DNA of 64,000 nucleotides. Origin: Argopecten irradians. Taxonomy: Eukaryota > Mollusca > Bivalvia > Pectinida > Pectinidae. A program made the translations under genes and the position numbers. The notes beneath the pieces were generated by a model. It was given only the letters and a program-made list of their open reading frames with translations. It made no database searches and was not told the DNA's origin. The DNA lies in assembly GCF_041381155.1 (NCBI RefSeq), contig NC_091137.1, positions 24,349,655 through 24,413,654 on the forward strand, given 5' to 3'. Of the stretch, positions 48,519 to 59,946 are shown one piece after another (position 1 is the first letter of the stretch; each line of letters starts with the position of its first letter).

Positions 48519-49350
48519 TAGTTTTCGATCTCTATACTAATAATGCTAGAGATCCAAATATATACTCCTTTACATCAAATGGTCCATATAAATAGACAAT
48601 TACACTTAAATTCAAATATATACTTATACTTTTACACTTTCAAGTTAATTTAACTTGTTCAAAAATACATTCTGATAATTTTACCAAAATAAGACAAATA
48701 AATATACATAGTTTTCTTTATGAACATTGCACAGGATATACAATATTGCTAAGAAATATAAAAAGATGACTTACAGAAGTAGAAGAATTATATTCCAATT
48801 CCACAAAACAGTCAAAAGGTCTAAGAGCTAGACCAAAAACACAACTGCATGCTCTCATTAAAACCTTTCTGTGAACTGTCCACAGACAAAGGAAAGTGCT
48901 CCAAAGATAGAAATTTGGAAGGAAAGTTTGACCAATAAAATAACACATTATTATATCTATTACCCAATAAAATCAATCAGCTGACTAGCCAGGTGAGTCA
49001 ACTGACTGGTACCTACCCTCACCTATAATTAAATAATGCACTCATGCATCCATCCATGCACTCACTCATTCCAGGTAACATACAGGTATACAGGTAAACA
49101 AGACGGTGACATATAGACAGTATTGGGACAAGCAGGGGTGCATCTTAATTTATAACCATACATAAATACACTAATACTAATTACATAACTAATTAGTTAC
49201 TTAATTAATTACATAATTAATTACCCTACCACAATAGCTTTATTCCTGTTGTTTAAAAACATTACTTCCTTACAGTATCTCTCAAAAAAAAGAGTAATAA
49301 TTCTTCAGTACAACCAAACACTACAATTTTGCAAGGCTATAAAAAAATCA

Positions 49351-50205
49351 TTACACCAACTGCTGCAAGGAAAGAAGATATTGTCTGACAATTAGGTAAA
49401 TATCTATGCCAAACTCTGGACCGTTGCTCATTGGATTAACATTTGTTCTCAAGTCATTGAGGATTTCCTCTCTTTGTCTACCTGTAGGTAACTGTAATTC
49501 CACTTCTGGAAAATGTGGTGGAAACATGTCTCCATTATTGGTGTACACTTCAAAGGGGTCTATTCCAAATGATTGAATGTTAGCTGACTTCATGACATCT
49601 CTTACAGCAACACTGTTCTGTCTATGTAAGTTTAATCAATATATTCATCCACATTATGTACGGACTCCAACGTTCACCATGTTTTGTTCTAATACTATGT
49701 TGACTGTAGGCTTCAGAAAATTAACCGAGAGGCTGGAGCAGCATTAATCCATGGTAAGAAGACATAATGGAGACAGAAAAGAACATTTTTATCCTCGACA
49801 TTCAAAACATTTGCATATTCTAAAAACATTGTTATAAAAAAAGGCTATAAAAAGTTTTTATCACTGAATAATAAACATCCCTCCATAGTCGTTTATTGCG
49901 ACTGTTCAGTTGTGTACTGATCTTCCTCCAATATAACTGCCTCGGTTCGATCCTCTTTAGTTTTCCATAAACTCTTCCACTAGCACATTTTCCACTCAAC
50001 GATCACCTCTTACGTTGATATCCTTGATGGTAATCCATACCTCTCTACTGCTTCCGAAAATAAGCTGAGCGTAGTTTCTGCACGCTTGTCTCCAGAAACA
50101 GATAAGTGTTTCTGACAATCTCTAAATTTAAGGAAAAGGTTCAGCCAATTTTCTGAGTTTTCTTTCATGTCTGTCACAATTTCTATTAGGAGATCTACAA
50201 AATAT
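49351..50205 (-). pseudogene. Integrase-core-like gene remnant
   Basis: The 5' block (about 50205-50040) follows a TTTTGTAG acceptor and ends in EAVERYGLPSR. Downstream pieces include a block like RGSNRGSYIGGRSVHN. The final exon-like block (49611-49351, after a CATAGACAG acceptor) ends in GIDIY...QQLV with its own stop. Order and motifs match integrase-core (DDE-type) genes found in many copies in fish and molluscs. The element is decayed with several breaks and is treated here as a fossil. It lies tail-to-tail with the HECT-like remnant inside the same inverted-repeat interval. Confidence 0.5.
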
Positions 50206-50385
50206 AGAATATCAACACATATACTAATTTTGATAAATATACTCTACCAAATATATATTCAAAATGAAAGATTCAAGAAATTTATTCAAAGTTGTATATT
50301 CGGATAATGCAAATATTACCACTGTTTACAAAATATAATACTATATAACAAATAGCAGGGATTTTTATGTACATTTATGGCTGAA

Positions 50386-50453
50386 TCACAGGGCCTCGTT
50401 CCTAATGATGCGATATATATAGGATAGGTCACGTTTATTTACATACTAATGTA
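50386..50453. repeat. Single arm of the foldback at 50856-50992
   Basis: ACAGGGCCTCGTTCCTAATG, AGGATAGGTCACGT and TTACAT occur in the same order as in the palindromic element 400 bp downstream, but the second arm is missing. Confidence 0.65.
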
Positions 50454-50838
50454 ACAGGGCGAGAGTAGTGTGCCACCAGATGGGCTCGAACCTTCGACCT
50501 CTGACTTACTGGTCCACCACTCTACCGACTGAGCTAAAGGGAAATTCCCCCTAGCGCGAACTAGAAGGCGACGATATCACTATTTACAACACTAATACTC
50601 CCCCCTTCAAACGTGTTCACCCCCGAACACAGAACAACCCAGGTTCTCTCTCCAAAAAAGGCTCTCAATCTCATATGGAGTGGTCTACGGCACAAAATGT
50701 AACAGGGCGCAGAGTAGTGTGCCGCCAGCCAGACTCAAACCCGCGACCCCAGACTTACTGGTCCGCCACTCTATTGACTGAGCTAAAGGGAAATTCACCC
50801 TAGCACGAAGCTAGAAGGCAACCGTAACACTATTTACA
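50450..50838 (-). repeat. Two direct copies of a tRNA-like SINE unit
   Basis: Copies at about 50450-50590 and 50698-50838, 248 bp apart. On the minus strand each has TTTAGCTCAGTCxxTAGAGTGG (box A) and a box-B-like block (GGTTCGAGCCC in the first, GGTTTGAGTCT in the second), then TGGC.CACTACTCT. The second copy has lost more of box B. They are bracketed by foldback arms. Confidence 0.65.
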
Positions 50839-50855
50839 ATTCTCTGTCCGAACAC

Positions 50856-50992
50856 AGGGCCTCGTTCCTAATGATGATATATATATATAAGATAGGTCAC
50901 ATCTATTCACATTTGTGTAATGTATGTAAATAGACGTGACCTATCTTATATATATATATCTAATCATTAGAAACTAGGCTCTGTGGCTGAAT
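50856..50992. mobile_element. Foldback element with 65-bp arms
   Basis: The left arm (CAGGGCCTCGTTCCTAATGAT ... ATAAGATAGGTCAC) and the right arm (GTGACCTATCTTAT ... AATCATTAGAAACTAGGCTCTG) are inverted copies around TGTGTAATG. No coding capacity. Confidence 0.75.
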
Positions 50993-51296
50993 ATTTGCTG
51001 CATTTTCCCAATTTTATGTTAACATTTTCCCCGCATTAAGAAAAACTCTCAGAAATATAAGTTTTAATAAAGCTGCAGTGTATTGTTTTCTCAACTGTCA
51101 AAGGTACAAGCCCCTGAGCAGGGTTAAAAATCACAATACCTATGAACCTTCAAAGTCATTGGCCGTTTTTCGATTATACGGTTTTGAGTGTTTTTGACCT
51201 AGGCTACGTTCGTTTATGAATTTCAGAGGGACCTGCTAATCTGATATTGTTTTCAGACGAGCCTTAACAAAGCCCTCACAGGCCTGTATAAAAACA

Positions 51297-52090
51297 AAAG
51301 GCCCAAGGGCCTTAACGGTCTTCGGACTACCTTGGCAATAGCCGTATAGGAAATTAATTAGATATGGTGTCATGGTTAAAAAATAAAAACACTTTGTCGG
51401 GACAATGTAAGGATCATTTCATGCAAGTTTCAGCCAAACTTAGAACAATAGAAGAAGTTCAAAATATATTTTCAAGATGGCAGGTGTGGTGGCCATCTTG
51501 GATTTCGGATCAACATTAAAATATAACAACACTTGGTCGGGACCATGTCAGGCTCATTTCATGCAAGTGTCAGCTAAATTACACTGGCAAGAACTTGATA
51601 AGAAATTCAAAATTCAAGATTTTAGAATATTTGACCCCCGTGTCCGTTATCTCATCATGCTACTGGCTAAAGATGAATACACTGGGCCTTTCGGCTAGTT
51701 TGAAGAAGTACTTAATATATATTAGCCAAATAGACCCCTGTGACCTTAAAAGAAGGTCAAGGTCATTCATTTTCACAGCTTTGGTAGCCTTCATTCCAGC
51801 ATGCTACAGGCCAAATAAGAGTACTCTGGGCCTTACGGTTATTGAGAAGAAGTTGTTCAAAGATTTTAGCCTATTTGACTCCTTTGACCTTGAAAGTAGG
51901 TCAAGGTCATTCATTTTCACAACTTTGGTAGTTCTTCATCCCAGCATGCTACAGGCCAAATATGAGTACTTTAGGCCTTACGGTTATTGAGAAGAAGTCG
52001 TTTGAATGAATAGTTTACGCACGGCGGACGCCGACGGACGGTGCATGATGACTATATAGGTCATCCTGACCCTTCGGTCAGAAAAAAAAC
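51297..52090. mobile_element. Tandem-repeat transposon copy ending GGCCCAAGGGCC
   Basis: The left end AGGCCCAAGGGCCTTAACGG matches the family terminus. Inside are two direct copies of TCATTTCATGCAAGTxTCAGC about 135 bp apart, then two monomers with AGGTCAAGGTCATTCATTTT (near 51755 and 51898). Then comes the GCACGGCGGACGCCGACGG block and TGACCCTTCGGTCAG. It continues into the inverted repeat that ends at 52310. No protein-coding gene. Confidence 0.65.
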
Positions 52091-52310
52091 TGCAGGTCCG
52101 TCAGGATTTACATTTTAGATAATGACAATAACAAACGGTCGAACTGGTTGCTCCGAATAAACGAAAACGGTCGTCGTCTTACATGACATGTTGTGGTTTA
52201 TTGAACTATTTGACGGGAGGTTACGTAACGTTATATATGTTTCTGGTCGGACGCCAATTGCAAACGATGTGCCCTGTCACACAGTTACATTTAATTGAGA
52301 TGTACACGTA
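51815..52310 (-). repeat. Inverted repeat, right copy (partner 42910-43405)
   Basis: Reverse complement of 42910-43405. Together they bracket 8.4 kb with the HECT-like and integrase-like remnants. The right copy is the more complete one, being continuous with the transposon that starts at 51297. It ends about 30 bp before the large palindrome begins. Confidence 0.85.
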
Positions 52311-54525
52311 CACTGGTAGCCCTGTTCTGTTAATTTTCGTTCTTAAACTGTTATTTTAACCATATTCGTGATTTTATAAATATTTATGTTGGTTATATCT
52401 GTTTTACTGTTATTATCAAAATTTTAGTTATCTTAAACTAAAAGCATGTTATTATTTTCTAGCACACGTTATATTTTTGCTGCTGTGTTATCTCTATCTT
52501 TGCATGCGTTTGTCTTTTTTAAATGATGTTAGATTTAGTGGCTGATGTTATTATTTATTTTGCATTGTTATTCATTTCATTTCACGTGTTAGTGTCAGCA
52601 ATGATTGTTAATGATTTTGTTTCCCATGTTATTGCCAGAATGTTACGTGATTTTTATGTGAAACTTTGTTAGCATCAACAGAACATGTGAGTATTTACGT
52701 GACCACGTTACAAGTATCGTTGGAAACGTTATTTTTTTTGAAAGCGTTATTTTTTTTCGTGGAAATACCACTGCCTATTGTTCTCATTGACCCCCCTACG
52801 GCGACAGCGCAGTGAGCCGGCGGGCGAGCTTCGCTAGTGCGTTGACCACTCACCCATAACGAGAGCACGGCTCCCAAGATATAGTCGACTGGCGGTATCG
52901 CTGTCACTGTATCGCTACCGTATCGCATGTGCTGTGCAACTGAGCATGGAATATACACATGTATATAGTTTTCAGTTACTATATTTACAGTTCTTTTTCT
53001 CCAAAGTTTGCATTCACTGTATAAATTTATTGAAAATTCCTTACATATTAGGGTTGTGTTGGAATCGACAAGGACGTTTAAATCCTTCGAATCGGTCATA
53101 GTTTAACTACACTGTACAAAGATTTGATGTTTTTTTAACATATTGTGTATTTCAAGTTTATTGATTATTACGTTATAACTATAATATATAGATATGTTTC
53201 TGATAACGTACGTAATCTGTTTTGATAAACGAAATTGTGTACATTTCTTGAATGGCTGATTAACAAAATTATTTGTCGAAGTTATGCATATTATGGAATC
53301 TGTTTTGATTAACGAAATTGTGTACATGTCTTGAATGGCTGATTTATATATATCACAACATTATTTGAGGCATATTTTGGAACAAGTGCTATACATGTAT
53401 ATTCAAAATGAACATTACAAAATCTACTATACCGACGGTAATTCTATATGATATGTCGTATCGTACAGGGAAGACACAAATAAATATCAAATGCACGTCC
53501 CTTGAATACAGTTACAATACGCATGATGCAAACTGACATGCATTTATTTAATTAAATACACTGTATTGTACGTTTTGTCTACGTTATGAAAAGTGAAATA
53601 TATATTCAAGTTCATGCTAAAATCACTGTCAAAACAAACTCCATTGTATCCGACTTGCTACCGCGCACGGACATGTAACATGCGCAGCGACCCGTGAAAA
53701 TTGCCCGCGGGTCAAGCAGTCGTGGATCTTTTATTTTTTGTCAAGTATTATTATCTACGCTAATTTGTATGTACTGTTTGGAATCGGCTTGTTAACTTAA
53801 GCCATTAACTTTTAACTTCAACAAAGATTATTGAAAAATGGTACCATGACATAGAGTCATCTAGCTAAAGGAAAACTATACTCTACTATCAAAGAATTTG
53901 TGTCACGATAAAATGAGGTGTGTTCTCCTTTCAAGACACTCGGAGTCATTAGTTGCCGGACACCTAGATATCCGCATTTCGGTGTCAGGACATGTATTGT
54001 GGTAACGAGACTTATTTGGTGCGTGATGTAATCGACTCTATGCGAGGCAGCGCAGCTCATCACTATCAATGCTTGCATACGGCGCTCGACACACCTACCT
54101 GTGATTTTCAAAAACGTATTTTCAGCGATTTGGGATTGTTGCTACGTTTCTTTGATTTTTTTAATTATCAAATAGCATTGTCATGAACTTTAGTTTTCTT
54201 ATAAAATGTTAAGCAATGCGGGACGAAAGCGTAATTGTGAGAACCGCGATGAACAACGTAACCCTGTACAATTTCACCTGGATGCGGAGGCTGGTGGATA
54301 ATTATGTATATTTAATGAGTGTAAAACTTTCGTGTAGATTTCTTACCTTTTTTCAATGATTTATGCATTCTTTCTAAAGACTGTAGTAAAAATTAACACA
54401 TACTTGTATTCATCGTAGCGATTAACATTTTTCTACATATTTAATTCTCCCTTTCTCTTTCTTTCTTTCTCTCCCTCCCTCTCTGAGTGACAGGTCACAG
54501 CACTTACAGGTTCTCGCCATGTCTG

Positions 54526-54564
54526 CTAGTGTGATTATCCTGTTTAGACAGGAATTCACACTAG
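54526..54564. repeat. Short hairpin within palindrome arm
   Basis: CTAGTGTGA and TCACACTAG with inner CCTGT/ACAGG form an imperfect 17-bp stem around TTAG. The mirror copy is at 61742-61780. A CT-rich microsatellite (54451-54485) lies beside it. Confidence 0.6.
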
Positions 54565-56047
54565 ACCTATACACGGTGGAGAAGGTTAACGGAATCGTGA
54601 TGCGCCCTGACTTACGAGGCTAGACTTACTGGGCGCTTATATTTCATTGTATTTAGGCGGCACTAGTAGGAGCACGAAGCGAGAAAATGGCCGACAATAA
54701 TTGTATACACTTTATAGACAAAGATATTGAAAGGGAACATTAACATTGAAAGTTGCTAGTAGACGTAAAAAAATCTCTTTTATGAGTTGCAAATTGGTTG
54801 AAATCTTAGCGAAGTACGGGATTAGCTGGGCGGGTGGTTACGTTATGTATAGTAATCTTCAGAATGTGCACACAAGTCATCTACAAGTATTTAAACCAGA
54901 GACTTAAAGGATTTGTGCATTCAAAAATAATAATTTCAGTTTATGCTGGCAATGGCTTTAGTTTCAGATTTCAGATTTTTATTTCACTCTCAGACATACA
55001 AGTATGTAACAGGAGGTCACTATACATAATATAAACATGCAAGTATATTGGGCCCATAGTGCAACAGTGCATTACAATATGTATTAGTGATGTACATGCT
55101 CTTTATCAGACCTCGTAGAAACCTCTCCGTGCCGCGCGCGACCGGAATAACCTGTAAACCGCCGATATCGAGGTCAAATTTTCTGACCACCCGATCCCGC
55201 GCGATCATGCATATTTTCTAGCTCTAAACCGTGTGACGTCATAATAGTCCGTGGCTTATAGCTGTACTATAACTGATGTGCTATCACTTACATCGACGGT
55301 CACAGGAAAAGCCGATCAAAGATTTTTTTTATGATTAATTTTGAGCGAAGTTAATCGTACAATAACGTTGGCTCTTATATAAATAACTAAAAGAGTGAAA
55401 TTCGATGTTTCAAATACTCTAATTTATGCTCTAATAGCAGGTATCTTCATGTAATTTTTTGTCGAGGAGTTCAGCAACGAATAAGCTTTAATTAGATAAC
55501 ATTTTCCTGTAGTCTGTATCTTTGATACATTGTGAATTGCAAAGTTTGTGACTGTAAAATGAAATTTTATGTTACAATTTAAGAAATCCTCGATTAGAGC
55601 ATCAAGGATATGATGCTTGACATACGTACGCACCGATGTTTGATCATTACAAACACTGTGTTTTGTGTTGCTAACCGAATAAATCGAGATACATTTATTG
55701 CAATACCGTAAAACGTTTCAACATGTGGTAGAAAGAATTTACTTTTGATATTATAAAAGATCATATAATTGAGATATTAAGCAAAACAAACTATTTTTTC
55801 AGACCGTGCGGTCGCTTTCAATTTTTAATCGATATACGGGTAGATACACCGATATTATAGATATATAATTAGCCATGCCTTTGGTTTGATGGTTATGTAA
55901 TACCTTGACCAGGATGTTGTTTACCTGTACACGCCGCCATTCATCGAACTCACCTGCAATTACCTGGCCGCGGGCAATTTGCTATTCGGTGGACTATATC
56001 GGGTATTTGCTATTGTCTTACTGTCAATCAGGTTAGGACATCCGTTA

Positions 56048-58582
56048 ATTTGTTATAGTATTAATTACAGCTCAAAATTATCTAAAATATAAGTATTGTT
56101 CTAATGTATTAATATATATACACATATGAATAAGTCAATTATTACTATACTCAATACATGTATATTAATATCTCCTATGTTACCAATTTTAAAGTGTACA
56201 CGGAATGGTTTGGTATATAAGGCTAAATAAATGTGTCATTGTATAAAATTTAGAATGGAGAAAGTACGAGTTTCATAGCGAATACGGTATTAGAGATAAT
56301 GCGACTTTTCTCTAGAACACACCTGAAGCCCAAAGCCATTGACCCCGATTCGGGACCCCTGACCTGTGACGTCACGAGGACAACGGGACCTACTCTACTC
56401 GCATAAGATAGAGTGGCGATTTTCTGTGTCTGCCATCTAATATAAACAATCTGTTTGACTTTGACTCGCACCCCATGCTACATCAAAGGCTGCGGCGGCG
56501 GATATCAAAGGAAATCAGTCGTCGCCCAACGTCACGGTCAGTGCACAAACACAAAAGCGCCTGCGTTGTCTTTGCCCAAAACTCAGTGTGACTTATCCTT
56601 CTCATATACGTCCTTGGTTATCCAAAACCCGACTCGGGTCGTTGTACTGGTCAAACCCGCTTCACAAATTTCTGACTTTTTCATATAACCTACCCATACG
56701 AATTAAATTATGATTCTAAACAGAATTTTTTGCATATATGTAAATGCATCTACTAATTGCGTTATATCTGAAATCGATCCAATTTTTTTGACGAATTTAT
56801 ACATTCAGCTTTCATATAATACAATACATCCGACGACTTGTTGATATTTCGCTCAAATTCATTTATTAGTGTCTTCAATTGAAAAAATAAATCATGCACG
56901 AGTCAGACAAAAAAAGACTGAAGATGTCTATGTATAATCCAAGTTGCAGATATCAAGTACAGAACTGTACTTCCGAAAAGCCAATGTCGTGCTGCGTTTA
57001 TCTCTTTACCTGTAAACTGCAGTAACTAAAACGCGTGGTCAACCGAGACTAATGAGGGGGCTAATAACCAGATTACGTAAGAAAGGTGTTTAGTGACCTG
57101 TCACGCTTCGTTGATTAGCTCACGTCAGGTGTCAAAAGTAAGATCACAGGTAAGTTAGCGATGGACCATCATTTAATTGTTGTATAATGTCATATTTGTT
57201 TACACTTATAGATCCTTGGTTTACAGTAAAATATACCGTTCGAACATAACATATAACAAGAGTATAAATCACTAGATGTATACATAATTGTATATTTCAG
57301 AATGACCAATGTATACATTTGTCTCGTATATATATTTCTAGTTATGTATATGTATTCTTATAACAGAAACTACAAAATTATTTACAAATGGCATGTCGAG
57401 AAAGAACAATGCAAATATGATGCACAATGTCAGAATTTTGATATTTCTGGTAGTTGCTAGATTTTGGATATCCAATTCTTTGTGAATTTTGTTCAATATC
57501 GATCATTATATAATACTAATAATGATAATCTATATGACCAATAAATGTACTGTTGAATATTGTTAAAATAACACATGTTCTCATACATGTACTCGTACAT
57601 GTAGCTATAAAAGGAAGATAGACTCGTTACAGCTATAAATGAATTATGTATTTTAAATTCAATTTCTCAGATGGTTTATTTTTTTACCCCCTCCCAATTT
57701 ATGTCTATGATATTTACGTGTATTGAACTATGAAATACATTTAACACCTTTTCTTTTCGTTATGCTGATTCTTGAAATCCATAGGCCAAGTGAATTTTTA
57801 TTTATACAGAAACATATTCAAATGGATAATTATATGACCATCATTTTTCAAATTCGTCTCTTTTTATATGACATTATGAAAATTGAATATTCCCCAGGTT
57901 TGAAAATTTAGTAAGCTGTTAAAACAGAGATAAGATCTCTACTTAAAAGTTTTTACACAAGGTACACCTGGCTTATACCAGAAACATAAATAACTTATAA
58001 TTTCCGCTAATCTGCTTATGTATTTGGCATGATTTCAGTTGCAATATTTCCTATTTTATATATGATTAAATTTTCACCATAACTGTATACTGTATATATA
58101 TCTGTAAAATTCTCGTAACCCCATTTTAGGAATACATATGTCCACCTTTGTGCTATAACCCCACTACCAAACACCTCACTGCCGTTGTCCTCGTGACGTC
58201 ACGTCCGGTTATTCCCCAAATCAGCGTGAGCGGCCGATTCCCTGATTAGCAGTTGATATACAGGTAAAAATCGAGCACTTCAGAGGGCGGTATCTCGGTA
58301 CTGAAGCGGCCGATTTTGATGCGGTTTTCAACATTCTTGTCAGGAGATCAAACAGAATAACATATCTAAATATCATTTTCCATTCCGTGTACACTTTAAA
58401 GGTGAAACAATTTGTTGGAAAAAATGTTATGACACACTGAATTTTGTTTGTAAAAGTTTGAATCTTTATACAAATAATGCATCTAATTTTGCCTGTCATG
58501 CTTTAAAATTCAATTATATATGTATGACCTCTTGTTATACACAATAGTGTATCTGAGTGTAATAAAAGAATTGAATTGAATT
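56048..58582. mobile_element. 2.5-kb insertion in the left palindrome arm
   Basis: The right arm (about 60264) reads straight across the site, joining CCGTTAATT to GGATTGTGATT. The insert ends in AATAAAAGAATTGAATTGAATT, a short microsatellite tail of the kind left by LINE/SINE retrotransposition. Near its two ends are related blocks in opposite orientation: CCATTCCGTGTACACTTTAAA (56197 minus, 58379 plus) and GTTGTCCTCGTGACGTCAC (about 56370 minus, 58184 plus). No long reading frame is present. Either it inserted after the arms formed, or the right arm lost it. Confidence 0.7.
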
Positions 58583-58904
58583 GAATTGGATTGTGATTTG
58601 AATTATGGAAACCCAGTACATCTATGCACTAGGTTTTTTATTGTCACCTCCATTTTTAAAATGAAGATGTAAAAGCAAATGGAAATAAAATATACCTGAT
58701 CATACCTAGGAATATATATTACATACACATATATATATATGTCGTACACAGGTAAAACAAAAATGGAATGTGACTTATTCAGAAACAAAAATGGTTCTAA
58801 GAACTATTTCAACTAAAGGTTTAACCTAAAATTATTCCAGTCTAGTACTGTAATTACGGAATCGTCGCATATAGCAATCTTCCGTAATTTCTAAGGTATT
58901 AGTA

Positions 58905-59946
58905 TTTACTGCATTGTATCTTAACGAAAATTCCAAATATCTACATCACACTAGCGCTATCTGTTGGTTTTGGTCGTGATTTACGGGTAGAGTCGACTAC
59001 GGTTCAAAGATAATGAGCTAGGCGGTCTCGTGGTCTTGTGATGTCAGAGTAGTCCGCGGCTACACAAGGTAAGCCTATAGTACTATACATGTATACAGCA
59101 TATATACGTATACGTATACGAGTTTTTCGAGTAAATGGTTATTCTAGCTTTGTGATGTAGATATTTTCAGTTTCAAAACATTCCATTTACACCATTTCAA
59201 AAATTCAAACAAGCATATATCTTACTTATGATTAGATAATCAGTCCAATTTGATAGCGATATCAAAATGATGTTCGGATCAGTCTGGACTGAGATTTAGA
59301 TAGCTATGATGTGAATTTCAGTGTAATAAAAAAACAGTATAACGTAACACTATCTTTTTACGAGTAAAATCCCAAAATTTAGCATGAATATATCTAGAAT
59401 CCGTGTTTTTATTTCAAACTTCTGCCATAACGATGCAAACATGGCACAGTTTTGAGTAAAAATAAAATGTGGACGGTTATCAGTTATGTGATATTGGAGT
59501 AACAGTACCGAACTTATACCGAAAATTATATGTATATCTATATTGTTGCCTTTGAAACTTTATCCATAACGTTTACTAAAAAGCAGAAATACATCAATGG
59601 TATTTCTGATATATGTTCCTAAATTACAGTTTAAATGTAGATTTTATAAATTTATTATTTCAAAATCATACTTAATCCTTAAAATAGTATATTCATTGTC
59701 GACCATTTTGTATATCATACCGAGATTTAATAGTATGATATATGAACATTTATCGTATGTTCAAATGAAAATTGAAATTACCTGTATACAGGGATTATAA
59801 CTAGATATAATATCTTGTACCTTTTATAAAATATACTTAGTGATATTTAGATAAGTATATTTAGATTGATAATGTTGTAACCCTTCTTGTATGACTATAC
59901 ATGTACATTTAGATTCGAAACTGTGAAAATACATGCTTAGAATTTT
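58905..59946. other. Spacer of the large palindrome
   Basis: 1,042 bp of AT-rich single-copy sequence at the symmetry centre (axis near 59425). A 67-aa frame at 59597-59800 is AT-driven. No gene is supported. Confidence 0.7.

Larger units (their letters stand above)
52340..58904. repeat. Large palindrome, left arm (interrupted)
   Basis: Reverse complement of 59947-64000. After removing the insertion at about 56048-58582 the arm is about 4.03 kb and aligns to the right arm throughout, with about 1-2% differences by eye. Open frames that mirror each other in the arms (for example 53099-52695 and 63241-63555) simply reflect the symmetry. They lack splice signals or family support, so I do not call them genes. 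Confidence 0.9.

Noticed and set aside
42910-52310. Intact large transposon with 495-bp terminal inverted repeats
   Set aside because: No target duplication is visible at the outer edges. The inner part of each repeat belongs to a dispersed family also found alone at 6333 and 45360. Kept only as a hypothesis.
52795-52880. tRNA gene in the GC-rich patch of the palindrome arms
   Set aside because: The GAGTGGTCAACGCACTAGC part recalls a box A, but no proper box B or pairing acceptor stem follows. At best a SINE relic.
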